Shown one piece after another: positions 53,305-62,699 of a stretch of DNA of 64,000 bases. Both the position numbers and the translations under genes were made by a program. The notes below the pieces were generated by a model. It was not told the origin of the DNA. It ran no database searches and saw only the letters and a program-made list of their open reading frames with translations. Source of the DNA: Azophilus sp965247035 (GTDB lineage Bacteria; Pseudomonadota; Gammaproteobacteria; Pseudomonadales; Azotimanducaceae); contig CBDFGJ010000001.1 of assembly GCA_965247035.1 (NCBI GenBank), positions 806,001 to 870,000 of the forward strand, written 5' to 3'. The stretch's first letter is position 1. Each line of letters begins with the position of its first letter.

Positions 53305-53820
53305 TTGGCCCAATTCTCCCTTCGGGGGGGCAACCCCGTTCACGCAGTGTGGCTTTTGCTCGCGGCCCTGTGGGGTGCAACCGCGCCTGCCGGCGCATCT
53401 TCAATCCTTGATGAGCCCATAGTAATTCGGGCGGACCGTGCCTGGGAAGCGAAAGAGGGCCCGGACCAAGAGAAGTCGTTGAATTTCGAGGGCAACTTTG
53501 AGATGAGTGGCCGCGACTGGTGGGTGAAGGCGGACTCAGCGCAGGTGATCGGCCCGCTGGAGGAGCCTGACCGGATTATCGTCATCGGTGCGCCGGCGAG
53601 GATATCCTTCACCAATGATGACGGCGACATCACAACCGGCGAAGGCGGGCGCGTCATCTATTGGGGTACGCGGCAGATCGTTGAATTGCAAGACAACGCC
53701 GTGCTGCAGGCTGGTGGTGTTTCCATCACCAGCTCCAAGATCGCCTATGACCTTGAAGCGAGGAGCTTGCAATCAATTGGCGCCGATGGGGTTGAATTCC
53801 TCTTGGGGAAGGACGACTGA
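53305..53820 (+). CDS. LptA/OstA-like periplasmic LPS transport protein
   Basis: A protein of about 171 residues with an N-terminal secretion signal (WLLLAALWGATAPAGASS) and an OstA domain: EPIVIRADRAWEAKE, LNFEGNFEMSGRDWWVKADS, GEGGRVIYWGTRQIVELQD, AVLQAGGVSITSSKIAYDLE. This is the bridge protein type that carries LPS between membranes. The start is uncertain; TTG 53305 gives a signal with a positive charge, and GTG 53347 or ATG 53218 are alternatives. It is divergent to lptF. Confidence 0.72.
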   Translation: MAQFSLRGGNPVHAVWLLLAALWGATAPAGASSILDEPIVIRADRAWEAKEGPDQEKSLNFEGNFEMSGRDWWVKADSAQVIGPLEEPDRIIVIGAPARISFTNDDGDITTGEGGRVIYWGTRQIVELQDNAVLQAGGVSITSSKIAYDLEARSLQSIGADGVEFLLGKDD

Positions 53821-53906
53821 AAGCTGTTTGACCCGCCACCGCCAAGGCACCCCGGCCAGACGGCGACCTAGACTGATTGGAGGGCGGTCGGCTCAAGGCT
53901 CTTCGG

Positions 53907-54728
53907 TCAAGATGCGGGGGCGAAGGTACACCAAACAGGGCAATGATCCGAAGGCCTTTCAGCACCGCGGATCTCATAGTCGATACCGCAGCCCTGCAAG
54001 GCTTTCGCCAGCACCGGGGTGGCGAGCACCAGATCGATGCGCAGACCGCGCTTGGGGTCACGTTCAAAGCCTCGACTGCGGTAGTCGAACCAACTGTATA
54101 GGCGCTCGCCGTCCCCAACATGCTGCAGGTAGAGGTCGGTGAGCCCCCAACTCATCAAATTTTCCAGCCAATCCCGCTCTTCGGGCAGAAAGCTGGTTTT
54201 GCCGGTTTTAAGCCAACGCTTCCTATTGTCCTCGCCAATGCCGATATCGGCATCATGCGGGGCGATGTTCATGTCTCCGGCCACGAGCAGCGGCTCATTC
54301 GGATCGCAATGCTCCCGCAGATAGCGCGATAGGTCCTGATAGAACTGCTCCTTGGCGGGAAACTTGACCGGGTGATCGCGGCTTGCGCCTTGAGGGAAGT
54401 AGCCGTTGATGATGCGCACCCCACGGCCGCCGATTTGGTAGCGGGCGGCAATGAACCGGCGCTGTTGGTCGGTTTCCCGCCAAGGCAGGCCGCATTGCAC
54501 ATCCGTCGGGGGCGTGCGGGAAAACAGGGCGACGCCGTAGTGGCCCTTTTGTCCATAGATCGCCACATGTTCATAGCCTATGGATTGCACTGCTTCAACA
54601 GGAAACTCCAAGTCCTGAACCTTGATTTCCTGAACTGCAATGACATCCGGGCGATGCGCTTCGCTGATCGCTTCGATTTGATGCAAGCGAGCGCGAATGC
54701 CGTTGGCGTTGAACGTGATGAAACGCAT
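53907..54728 (-). CDS. xthA: Exodeoxyribonuclease III
   Basis: A 273-residue Exo/Endo/Phos-family protein: ITFNANGIRARL, IAVQEIKVQD, GYFPQGASRD, VAGDMNIAP, WFDYRSRGFERDPKRGLRID and SDHCPVW. It repairs abasic sites and blocked 3' ends. Usual family length. Confidence 0.94.
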   Translation of the reverse strand: MRFITFNANGIRARLHQIEAISEAHRPDVIAVQEIKVQDLEFPVEAVQSIGYEHVAIYGQKGHYGVALFSRTPPTDVQCGLPWRETDQQRRFIAARYQIGGRGVRIINGYFPQGASRDHPVKFPAKEQFYQDLSRYLREHCDPNEPLLVAGDMNIAPHDADIGIGEDNRKRWLKTGKTSFLPEERDWLENLMSWGLTDLYLQHVGDGERLYSWFDYRSRGFERDPKRGLRIDLVLATPVLAKALQGCGIDYEIRGAERPSDHCPVWCTFAPAS

Positions 54729-55078
54729 AGGTGCATCCCCTGACAGATCGTTGCCCCATTATCGCTGTGGTTGGACGTTAAGGGAATGGGGTGTACGGGC
54801 TCAGGACATTGCGGAATTTTTTCGGTCATGCGGCCATGACGGGCTTGTCTGCGAATTCGGTCGGTGTCTGAGCCGATTCACCTTTTGAGCCCGGGCACCG
54901 GCCACAAGGCAAGCCGAGCACAGAACCATGGCCAAAGCCATGCCCAAACCTGTCGGCAAAACCGGGCGCGGAGGCTCCCATGCCCGAACCGACCGGCACA
55001 CCCGACGCCGCCGCTCCCACCGCAACCTTCATGCCGCCGTCGCGGGCATTTCAAACGGAACGCAAGGGGGCCTATACT
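54729..55078. other. Gene-free stretch
   Basis: No gene could be supported. Open frames on both strands are Pro/Arg-rich and show no conserved motif. It probably holds the xthA promoter and that of the small gene at 55079. Confidence 0.35.
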
Positions 55079-55372
55079 ATGACCATGATGCAGACGACGA
55101 TCGTCTACGACACCCACGCGGCGGTGCTGCGGCTGACGAAAACGGGCATGCCCGAGCCGCAGGCCGCGGCCGTGGTGCGCGAGCAGTCCCTGCTGCTCGA
55201 ACACAACCTCGCCACCAAGGCCGATATCGAACTGGTCAAGGCCGATATCGAAGCCCTGCGCCAAGAGACCAAGGCCGAGATCGCGACCGCGAAGAACGGC
55301 ATTATCATGTGGGTCGTTGGGCTGAACATGGCCATGGTCGGCCTGATGATCGCCGCCGTCAAGTTTCTCTAG
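55079..55372 (+). CDS. Small coiled-coil membrane protein (DUF1640/CCDC90-like)
   Basis: A 97-residue protein: YDTHAAVLRLTKTGMPEPQA, VVREQSLLLEHNLATKADIE, a coiled coil with repeats of KADIE, and a C-terminal transmembrane helix (IIMWVVGLNMAMVGLMIAAV). This is the DUF1640 pattern found singly in many bacteria; function unknown. ATG 55079 has GGGGG just upstream. Confidence 0.75.
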   Translation: MTMMQTTIVYDTHAAVLRLTKTGMPEPQAAAVVREQSLLLEHNLATKADIELVKADIEALRQETKAEIATAKNGIIMWVVGLNMAMVGLMIAAVKFL

Positions 55373-55459
55373 CTCCACACGGCGCTCCGCGCTCTCCGGT
55401 GTCGCCTCGGCGCAAGGTTTTCCGGCTGCCCCGCTCCGGCGGCGGGCAGGGGCCGAGCA

Positions 55460-55700
55460 AGGCTGCCTGTGCATCGGCCGCTTGCTTGACGAGGCACGTT
55501 TGCCGGTGAAGAGCATCTCCCTAATGAAGCGCAACAATTGCAGCAAAGCCTTGGATATCGCCCGCATGGCCCGGGACATGCACGGCGGCAATGGCATTTC
55601 CGACGAGTTGCACGTCATACGCCACGTCATGAATCTGGAGACGGTCAACACCTATGAGGGCGCCCATGACGTGCATGCGCTGATTCTTGGCCGCGCCTAA
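55460..55700 (+). pseudogene. Glutaryl-CoA dehydrogenase-like acyl-CoA dehydrogenase, 3' scrap
   Basis: The end of an acyl-CoA dehydrogenase: CIGRLLDEARLP, KRNNCSKALDIARMARDMHG, GNGISDELHVIRHVMNLETV, NTYEGAHDVHALILGRA, stop. The catalytic/FAD parts upstream are missing, and the bases before about 55455 are unrelated. The words match glutaryl-CoA dehydrogenase (lysine/tryptophan degradation) best. Confidence 0.82.
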
Positions 55701-55877
55701 ACCAGACTACAGGCATTTACCGGCTGACAACTTGATATCAATGCGGCATTGAGTCAGTGACATTTCTGAAAAGCCCATGCGACTTCGCCCAGCCGCCATT
55801 GCCTAACTCAAGCTAACTGGTAGTGTGTCCTTATATCTATTTAATCTAATGAAAGAAACTACTGGGGGGCTTAGGGG

Positions 55878-56546
55878 ATGATTCGAATCCTGATGGTGGA
55901 TGAACATCGTTTGTTTCGGGCGGGTCTCAGGAAAATGCTACCTGAAACCAACGGTTTCAGCATCGTTGCGGAGGCGGAAAGCGGGGAGCAGGCGATCGAT
56001 TTAGCCAGAGATCTGCTGCCTAATGTTGTTTTGATGGACATTCTGATGCCAGGCATCGGCGGGCTGGAGGCAACCCTGCGCATCAGCCGCATGAATTCTG
56101 ATATCAAAGTGATTGCTTTAACCGCCTGCGATCTGAACCCGTTTCCATTGCAAATGTTGCGGGCGGGCGCAACCGGCTATCTGACCAAAGGCGTGCATCA
56201 GGAAGAACTGCACTTGGCCATTCGCAAGGTGTATGCCGGGCGTCGCTACGTCTGCGCCAAGGTTGCGCAGCAACTCGCCGTCGATGCCTTTGATTCAGAC
56301 CAAGGCTCACCGTTCAATCGGCTGTCGGGTCGGGAAATGCAGATCATGCTGATGGTGATCAACTGCCACAAAGTGATCGAAATCTCCGAGAACCTGCACC
56401 TGTCCCCCAAAACCGTGAACAGCTACAGGTATCGGATTTTCGACAAGCTCGATGTCTCAAGCGATGTGGAGCTCACCCTGTTGGCGGTGCGCCACGGCTT
56501 GACTCGCCCCGAAGCCACCGGCTTGACCGGTACTGCATCAGCTTGA
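55878..56546 (+). CDS. uvrY: GacA/UvrY response regulator
   Basis: A 222-residue two-domain regulator: receiver with D54 (VLMDILMPG) and LuxR-type HTH at the end (LSGREMQIMLMVINCHKVIE, LSPKTVNSYRYRIFDKLDVS). Position immediately before uvrC and pgsA is the conserved gammaproteobacterial order, which supports GacA/UvrY, the partner of the BarA/GacS sensor that turns on Csr-type small RNAs. The acidic pocket reads DEH in place of the usual DDH. Confidence 0.88.
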   Translation: MIRILMVDEHRLFRAGLRKMLPETNGFSIVAEAESGEQAIDLARDLLPNVVLMDILMPGIGGLEATLRISRMNSDIKVIALTACDLNPFPLQMLRAGATGYLTKGVHQEELHLAIRKVYAGRRYVCAKVAQQLAVDAFDSDQGSPFNRLSGREMQIMLMVINCHKVIEISENLHLSPKTVNSYRYRIFDKLDVSSDVELTLLAVRHGLTRPEATGLTGTASA

Positions 56547-56696
56547 AATTTAGGGTGGTTGCGAAGGGTTTGAGTGCGATGGGATTTGGACCTGCGTCCA
56601 TGCGGAGCAAAAGAACGTTCGCTGCGCCAAGGCGGCGCCGATAGCCGAGCGCTGAGGTCCCCATGCGGCTTGGTTTTCGGGTTATATTGTGCAGCC

Positions 56697-58514
56697 ATGA
56701 TGCCTGCCCAGCGCACCTTCGACCTCGCCAATCTCAGCCCAAAGCCCGGCGTTTACCGCCTGCTTGATGGCGCTGGAGGGGTTCTTTACGTTGGCAAAGC
56801 GCGCAACCTGAAGCGCCGCATCAGCAGCTATTTCCGTGCCAGCGGGCTTAATACCAAAACCCTATCGCTCATCAATAAAGTCAGTGACATCGATGTGACC
56901 GTCACCCACAGCGAAACCGAGGCCCTACTGCTTGAGCAGAACCTGATCAAGGAGGAGCGCCCGCCGTACAACGTGGTTCTGCGCGACGACAAGTCATACC
57001 CTTACATCTGGCTGACGGAAGATGAGGACTTCCCGCGCTTAAGCTTCCATCGCGGCACCAAGCGCAAGTCAGGGCGGTACTTCGGCCCCTATCCGTCGGC
57101 GAGTTCGGTGCGGGAGAGCCTGAACATCCTGCAAAAGCTGTTCCGCATCCGCCAGTGTGACGACCATTTCTTCAAGAACCGCACTCGGCCCTGCCTGCAG
57201 TACCAGATGCAACGTTGCAGCGGGCCCTGCGTTGGCTACGCCTCTAAGGAGGCGTACCAGCAGGATGTCGCCTTGGGCGTGCTGTTCCTTGAGGGACGCA
57301 GCAACCAGGTTCTCAATGCGTTCAAGCAGAACATGGAAGCGGCGGTTGAGCAGCTTGATTTTGAACGCGCCGCCAAGTACCGGGATCAAATCGCCCAGTT
57401 ACGCCGGGTGCAGGAGCAGCAGTACGTTCATGCCGCCGATGGCGATGTGGATGTGTTTGCGGTGGTCAGCGGCGGGGCGCTGGCGTGCATCCAAGTTCTG
57501 TTCATCCGCGCCGGGCGAATGCTTGGGCAGCGCACTTGGTTTCCACGCAATGAACTTGGCGTCAGCGAAGGAGTGCTGTTGGAGGCGTTTTTGTCGCAGT
57601 TCTATCTGGCCGGCACCGACCACGACGTGCCCAAGACAATCATCACCTCCCTGCCGGTTGACGATGGTGATATTCTAGCCGTCGCCCTGCGCGAGCGCAG
57701 CGGTCGTCGGGTTGAAATGGCGTTGGGCGTGCGCGGCCAGCGCGCCCGCTGGAGGCAGCTTGCCCTCGACAACGCCGACGTTGCCCTAAGCGCCCATCTA
57801 GCCGACAAGCGTCATGTCATGGCGCGGATGGTCGCGCTGCAGGAGGCGCTGGGGCTCGCTAACGCGCTGCAGCGCTTGGAGTGTTTCGACATCAGCCACA
57901 CCTCTGGCGAAGCCACTGTGGCGTCCTGCGTGGTCTTCGACGCGCGAGGGCCGGTAAAATCCGATTATCGGCGGTTCAACATCACCAATGTGGTGCCTGG
58001 AGATGACTATGGAGCCATGGAGCAGGCTTTGCGCCGCCGCTACACCCGTTTGCAGCAGGGGGAGGGCGAACTGCCGGACATTCTCATCGTCGATGGAGGC
58101 AAGGGTCAAACGCGCCGGGCTGAAGAAGTGCTGAATGAGTTGCAGGTTCAGGACGTGCTGGTGTTGGGCATCGCCAAGGGCCCGGGCCGCAAGCCGGGCT
58201 TTGAACGTCTCATGGTGAAGGATGGTGAAATCGCCTTGTCGCCACAATCCGCCGCCTTCCATCTTCTGCAGCACATCCGCGACGAGGCGCATCGCTTCGC
58301 CATCACCGGCCATCGCCAACGACGTCAAAAACAGCGGCGGCGGTCCGAATTCGATGAAGTGCCCGGCGTTGGGCCCAAGCGCCGCCGCAGCCTGTTGGTT
58401 CACTTCGGCGGGTTGGCGGCGATCAAGGGGGCAAGCGTTGAAGAGATTGCCAAGGCACCCGGCTTCAGCCGCCGGTTGGCCGAGGGAATCTTCGCCGCTC
58501 TGCATACGGAGTAA
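56697..58514 (+). CDS. uvrC: Excinuclease ABC subunit C
   Basis: A 605-residue UvrC: N-terminal GIY-YIG nuclease (GVYRLLDGAGGVLYVGKARN), UvrB-binding UVR motif (AVEQLDFERAAKYRDQIAQL), C-terminal RNase H-like nuclease (CFDISHTSGE, ILIVDGGKGQ) and two helix-hairpin-helix units (VPGVGPKRRRSLLVHFGG). It makes both incisions in nucleotide excision repair. ATG 56697; the frame upstream is unconserved. Confidence 0.97.
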   Translation: MMPAQRTFDLANLSPKPGVYRLLDGAGGVLYVGKARNLKRRISSYFRASGLNTKTLSLINKVSDIDVTVTHSETEALLLEQNLIKEERPPYNVVLRDDKSYPYIWLTEDEDFPRLSFHRGTKRKSGRYFGPYPSASSVRESLNILQKLFRIRQCDDHFFKNRTRPCLQYQMQRCSGPCVGYASKEAYQQDVALGVLFLEGRSNQVLNAFKQNMEAAVEQLDFERAAKYRDQIAQLRRVQEQQYVHAADGDVDVFAVVSGGALACIQVLFIRAGRMLGQRTWFPRNELGVSEGVLLEAFLSQFYLAGTDHDVPKTIITSLPVDDGDILAVALRERSGRRVEMALGVRGQRARWRQLALDNADVALSAHLADKRHVMARMVALQEALGLANALQRLECFDISHTSGEATVASCVVFDARGPVKSDYRRFNITNVVPGDDYGAMEQALRRRYTRLQQGEGELPDILIVDGGKGQTRRAEEVLNELQVQDVLVLGIAKGPGRKPGFERLMVKDGEIALSPQSAAFHLLQHIRDEAHRFAITGHRQRRQKQRRRSEFDEVPGVGPKRRRSLLVHFGGLAAIKGASVEEIAKAPGFSRRLAEGIFAALHTE

Positions 58515-58519
58515 GCTCA

Positions 58520-59095
58520 GTGCGCTCGGTCAACCTGCCGAACCTAGTGACCCTAGCCCGGATCGCCCTAGTGCCGGTGTTCGCCTTGGCCTATCTGCTG
58601 CCGGGTGCAGCCACCTACCTAATGGCCAGTGCGCTTTTCGCCTTGGCGGCCTTTTCCGATTGGCTGGATGGGTACTTAGCCCGCAGATTGGAGCAGACAA
58701 CCCGGTTCGGCACCTTTCTTGACCCGGTTGCGGACAAGCTCATCGTCGTGACCGCCCTGACTCTGTTGGTGAGCCACCACCACAATCCTTGGATGACGCT
58801 TGCCGGCATCATCATCATTAGTCGAGAGGTCTTCATCAGCGCCTTGCGCGAGTGGATGGCGGAGGTGAACCGCCGCGGCTTGGTGGCCGTTACCTTCCTA
58901 GGCAAAATCAAGACCACCTTGCAGATGGTGGCGATCATCATGCTGCTAGCGCAGCCGCCGGACTTTGAGCGGGTTTGGGTGATCGCCGGCTACCTCTTGC
59001 TTTACGTCGCCTGCCTGATGACCCTGTGGTCAATGACCCTCTATCTGCTGGCGGCTTGGCCGACTTTGGAGCAGGGCATTAAGCATCGTCACTAA
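58520..59095 (+). CDS. pgsA: CDP-diacylglycerol-glycerol-3-phosphate 3-phosphatidyltransferase
   Basis: A 191-residue membrane enzyme with the CDP-alcohol motif DGYLARRLEQTTRFGTFL then DPVADK and NLVTLARIALVPVF at the start. It makes phosphatidylglycerol phosphate. GTG 58520 begins five bases after uvrC. No tRNA genes follow, unlike E. coli. Confidence 0.96.
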   Translation: MRSVNLPNLVTLARIALVPVFALAYLLPGAATYLMASALFALAAFSDWLDGYLARRLEQTTRFGTFLDPVADKLIVVTALTLLVSHHHNPWMTLAGIIIISREVFISALREWMAEVNRRGLVAVTFLGKIKTTLQMVAIIMLLAQPPDFERVWVIAGYLLLYVACLMTLWSMTLYLLAAWPTLEQGIKHRH

Positions 59096-59720
59096 TCAGG
59101 GTTCTGATCTGGCGCCCCGGAAGGGCGGCAACTGCACCGAACAACCAAGGCGCTATCCCGGTCCCAACCTATTGCCGGGCCGAGCGCGGCTAGCCGACAA
59201 CGCACAGCAACGCCATGCAGGAATCGCCCTGTCTCAACCTGTTTCCGGGCGGGGCGCGGCTATCGGTTTGCCTTAAGGCTTGGCTTCGACCTTCCCTGAA
59301 GAGGATTTGCCCCCCGCGCCGCCCATAGGATAGAGGTTCCTTGGTGGTTGTTGGCTGGACGCTTAGATGAGACCGGGGCGAATTGGGTTGAAGCTGCTTA
59401 TTCCAGCCTGCTTTCCAAGATTTTGGCGAGGAGTTTGTGTTTTGAGCGAGTTTCCGGCCTGTCGTGACCCTGAAACCTGCGGTCTCGGGCGAATTCGGGC
59501 GGACCCCGCCCTCAGGCGACCATCAACGCGACCCGATTGGCCGCTTGCAGCAGGTTCATGGTCGCCGCCTTGAAGGTCAGTCGGATTTTGCAACAGTCTT
59601 TAGATACACTTTGCAGCCGACGCGGCCCAGCGGACTGCTCGGGCCATTAGACCGCGCATCCCGCTGGATGCTGTGGGTGGGCGGGAACAAAAAGTGAGTG
59701 CATAAAGGGGCGGGAGGCAG
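59096..59720. other. Long gene-free stretch with small repeats
   Basis: Two similar words of about 40 bases (near 59152 and 59226, both ending CGCGGCTA) repeat with a period of about 74. The minus strand at 59510-59585 reads FKAATMNLLQAANRVALMVA, which is like a transposase end, so an IS scrap is possible. No tRNA or other RNA gene could be recognised. Confidence 0.35.
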
Positions 59721-60674
59721 ATGCCGCTAGCGGAAATCCTCATGCTTGCAGGCTTTGCCTTGGCGGCCTACTCGGTGGTGTCCAACGACTCCATTCAAAC
59801 CCTTGGCACTTTCCTGTCCTCCAACGCTCATCGTCCTTGGTGGATGCTGTGGCTTTTCAGCGGCTGCATCATGGTGGTGGTGTTGGTCTACGGCTGGGCC
59901 ACCCACGATGGCGACGCCGCCTATGACCGCTTGGCTGAGTTCCCGATGCCGGCCGGCGGGGTGAGCTGGCTGCATGTGCTGGCTCCCTTCATTCTGCTGG
60001 TGCTGACCCGTTTCGGCGTCCCGGTCAGCACCACCTTCCTAGTGCTGAGCGTGTTCGCGCCTGGAAACATCGGGGCCATGCTGGTCAAGTCCTTGGTCGG
60101 CTATGCGGTCGCTTTCATCGTCGCCATCCTGCTGTTCTTGGCGATGCGCAAGCTGACGAACTATCTGCGCCGCACATTGGATTTGCCTGAAGCGACTGCT
60201 CCGCATTGGGTGTTTATGCAGTGGTCGGCCACTGCCTTTCTTTGGAGCCAGTGGCTGATACAGGATTTAGCCAACATTTTTGTGTTCCTGCCCCGTGTCC
60301 TGGACTTTGGGACCCTATTCGGCGCAATCGCTTTGTTGCTGGCCATGCAGGGCGTCATCTACTACCAGCGTGGCGGGCGCATTCAAAAGATCGTCACCAG
60401 CAAGTCGATGACCTCTGACATGCGCTCGGCCACCATCATCGACTTGCTGTTCGGCCTCATCCTGCTGGTCTTCAAGGAGTGGAGCAACATGCCGATGAGC
60501 ACCACCTGGGTGTTCCTAGGGCTGCTGGCCGGGCGGGAGATCGCTATGGCGTTTCAGAGCGGCGGGCTTGGCCTAGCCACCGGCAAGCAGGTTGGCACGG
60601 ACGCGTTCAAGGCGTTTTTGGGCCTAGTGGTGAGCGGCGCTCTGGCCTTGGCTGGAATCTACTTTACACACTAG
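59721..60674 (+). CDS. PiT-like inner membrane permease, substrate uncertain
   Basis: A 317-residue protein with about eight to nine hydrophobic helices. It has two PiT-like halves: SNDSIQTLGTF near the N-terminus with GVPVSTTFLVLS, and NMPMSTTWVFLGLLAGREIA near the C-terminus, similar to the N-D-x-x-N and P-V-S-T-T-H words of phosphate permeases. The match is partial, so the substrate is not certain. GGGAGG precedes the ATG. Confidence 0.7.
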   Translation: MPLAEILMLAGFALAAYSVVSNDSIQTLGTFLSSNAHRPWWMLWLFSGCIMVVVLVYGWATHDGDAAYDRLAEFPMPAGGVSWLHVLAPFILLVLTRFGVPVSTTFLVLSVFAPGNIGAMLVKSLVGYAVAFIVAILLFLAMRKLTNYLRRTLDLPEATAPHWVFMQWSATAFLWSQWLIQDLANIFVFLPRVLDFGTLFGAIALLLAMQGVIYYQRGGRIQKIVTSKSMTSDMRSATIIDLLFGLILLVFKEWSNMPMSTTWVFLGLLAGREIAMAFQSGGLGLATGKQVGTDAFKAFLGLVVSGALALAGIYFTH

Positions 60675-60910
60675 GGGCCTCGACCGGCTAGCGGCCATGG
60701 AGGCCAAACCAGACAAGGGAGTTTGGCGGCCGTAAGCGGCGATTGGGAACAGGTGCCCAAAGAGGCGTTGCGCGACCAGCCGACGGCGTTGGCTTCCTAC
60801 TTCAGCGACGACGGACAACAGCGGTGCAACAACGATGGAGCTAGCGTCTCTTGCTGTTGTAGCATCCACAACCGTTGCGGGCGAATCACCAACACGCGCC
60901 CACCATCCCG

Positions 60911-61117
60911 ATGCCCAACCGGAGCATGAAGAACTACCCGCCAACGCCCGAAGAGCTGCGCAAGTGGATGGACCGAAAGGGTCTGTCCAGTAAGGATGTG
61001 GCCAAAGCCCTGCGCCTCTCGGACGGGCGCGTGGTGCGCTTTTGGACGTCAAAGAAAGATCCCCGACCCATTCCTTATCCAAGCTGGTACACGTTGCGCC
61101 ACAAATTCGGCAAGTAG
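60911..61117 (+). CDS. Small HTH DNA-binding protein
   Basis: A 68-residue protein that is a single helix-turn-helix: TPEELRKWMDRKGLSSKDVA, KALRLSDGRVVRFWTSKKDP, then IPYPSWYTLRHKFGK. It resembles short XRE-type regulators. ATG 60926 is an alternative start (MKNYPP). It has no partner gene. The 60675-60910 gap before it holds no gene. Confidence 0.6.
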   Translation: MPNRSMKNYPPTPEELRKWMDRKGLSSKDVAKALRLSDGRVVRFWTSKKDPRPIPYPSWYTLRHKFGK

Positions 61118-61588
61118 AGGCGGCTAGCCCGAAAATCTCACCCTTGGAGTTGAAAGTTGCGTCCCTCAAAATCGCTCCTGCCTAGGTAAAAGGGGGTCAC
61201 AGCGAAATTGACGACCATAAAGGCTGTTTATTGAAATCGGTGAGCGAAGCGGGCTAGGGGACGGTTTGACGCCATATTCGGGCCGATCCGTTTGATCGCA
61301 GGGGGGCGTCATCGACGGGCTTTGGAGAAAAGGCCCGCCCCCAAGCGTGCGGACTCAGCGATTTAGGCCTCGGTTCATGGGGTAGGGCTGCCAGCGCTCC
61401 AAGGGCACACGCGGCAATACGGAGGGATTGACACAGCTCAACGGCCATCTGCCCCGCAGCGCCGTCGCCCAAACCAGCCAGGGCCGGTTCATTCGAGGGG
61501 GGTCTATGCGCGGATTTGGGACTCAGGCTGTTTGGCCAACGGGGATTGCGGCATGTTATATTTGCAACTTCAGCCACTGGGGAGCAGG
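61118..61588. other. Gene-free stretch
   Basis: No gene supported; the last bases contain GGGGAG, which serves as the ribosome binding site of the aldolase GTG at 61589. Confidence 0.35.
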
Positions 61589-62380
61589 GTGCGTACCAAC
61601 AAGGCATTGGCGGCTTGGCGCAGCGGCCAGCAAACCATTGGCGGCTGGCTTTTACTCAGCAACACCCACACGGCTGAGATCATGGCGAACCTAGGCTTTG
61701 ATTGGCTCTGCATAGATTTGCAGCATGGGTTGCTGGACTACAAAGACCTCACGGCCATGCTGCCCGCCATCTCCACCACCGAGACCACCCCATTGGTGCG
61801 TGTACCCTGGAACGAACCCTACGAGATCATGAAGGCTCTGGATGCGGGCGCTTACGGCGTCATCGTGCCGATGGTGGACAACCGGGCGGATGCGGAACGG
61901 GCGGTGGCGGCTTGCCGCTACCCGCCTGCTGGCAATCGCTCATTCGGGCCGATTCGCGCCGCTCTCTACGGCGGCAAGGGCTACGCGGCGCAAGCGAACC
62001 AGGAAATCGCCTGCATCGCCATGGTCGAAACCGCCGAAGGGCTTGGCAACGTGGAGGACATTGCCGCCACCCCGGGCCTTGACGGCATCTACATCGGCCC
62101 CTCGGATTTGGCGCTCGCCATCGGCTTGACGCCCCAAGGCGACAACGACAACCCGGCCCATGCGCGAGCCGTGGCCAGCGTGCAGGAGGCTTGCCGCAAA
62201 CACGGCATGGCCGTTGGCATTCACACGTCAAGCTTGGCCTATACGCAACGCTATCTTAAGCTCGGCTTCAACTTCGTCACGCTCGGCTCTGACATCGGCT
62301 TCATGATGCGCTCCGCCGCCGAGGATCTGGCCGCCACTCGAGGCGGAAGGGAGAGCGAACGGGAGAAACCCGGCTACTGA
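61589..62380 (+). CDS. HpcH/HpaI family aldolase (2-oxo-acid aldolase)
   Basis: A 263-residue TIM-barrel aldolase: NLGFDWLCIDLQHGLLDYKD, VRVPWNEPYEIMKALDAGAY, GVIVPMVD, ACIAMVETAEGLGNVEDIAA, GIYIGPSDLALAIGL, LGSDIGFMM. Catalytic acidic residues (VETAEG) and the metal region are present. It cleaves 4-hydroxy-2-oxo acids; the exact substrate is unknown. GTG 61589 has GGGGAG six bases upstream. Confidence 0.9.
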   Translation: MRTNKALAAWRSGQQTIGGWLLLSNTHTAEIMANLGFDWLCIDLQHGLLDYKDLTAMLPAISTTETTPLVRVPWNEPYEIMKALDAGAYGVIVPMVDNRADAERAVAACRYPPAGNRSFGPIRAALYGGKGYAAQANQEIACIAMVETAEGLGNVEDIAATPGLDGIYIGPSDLALAIGLTPQGDNDNPAHARAVASVQEACRKHGMAVGIHTSSLAYTQRYLKLGFNFVTLGSDIGFMMRSAAEDLAATRGGRESEREKPGY

Positions 62381-62439
62381 TTTTCCCGGTATTCACTTGC
62401 GCAACCCTCCGCCACCCCCGCTGTCGGCCCAATTCCACT

Positions 62440-62660
62440 TAGATCCTTCCGCGCCCGCGCGCCCGGACTACTACCGAAACAATCTGCTGCGCGTTCTAGG
62501 CTTCGTCATGAAGAGGCACATGGACCTGCTGACGCCGGTGGATGTTCGCTTCATGCGTGCTGTCAGGGCGTTGAGCATCTCCGCCGTGCGTTTGTTTGCG
62601 CGCTTGATCTAGCCGCAAGGGGCCGCTGCTATGGCAATCAAGCGCTACGCCATGAATCTG
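62440..62660 (+). pseudogene. FAN1-like VRR-NUC nuclease, N-terminal scrap
   Basis: The frame DYYRNNLLRVLGFVMKRHMD then LLTPVDVRFMRAVRAL is like the first conserved block of bacterial FAN1/VRR-NUC proteins (Y-Y-x-x-N...D-L-L-x-x-x-E). After TAG at 62612 the neighbouring frame gives RKGPL, the next family word, so a frameshift is present. The nuclease domain is missing. The gene is dead. Confidence 0.6.
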
Positions 62661-62699
62661 CTTGCCGACGTGCGGCACTGAAAACAGGCAACAATCAAG

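Noticed and set aside
57798..58505. A 235-codon minus-strand frame
   Set aside because: Antisense to uvrC, where the helix-hairpin-helix and nuclease motifs are evident.
59096..59720. tRNA cluster after pgsA, as in E. coli
   Set aside because: I looked for cloverleaf arms and TTCGA-type T loops and saw none.
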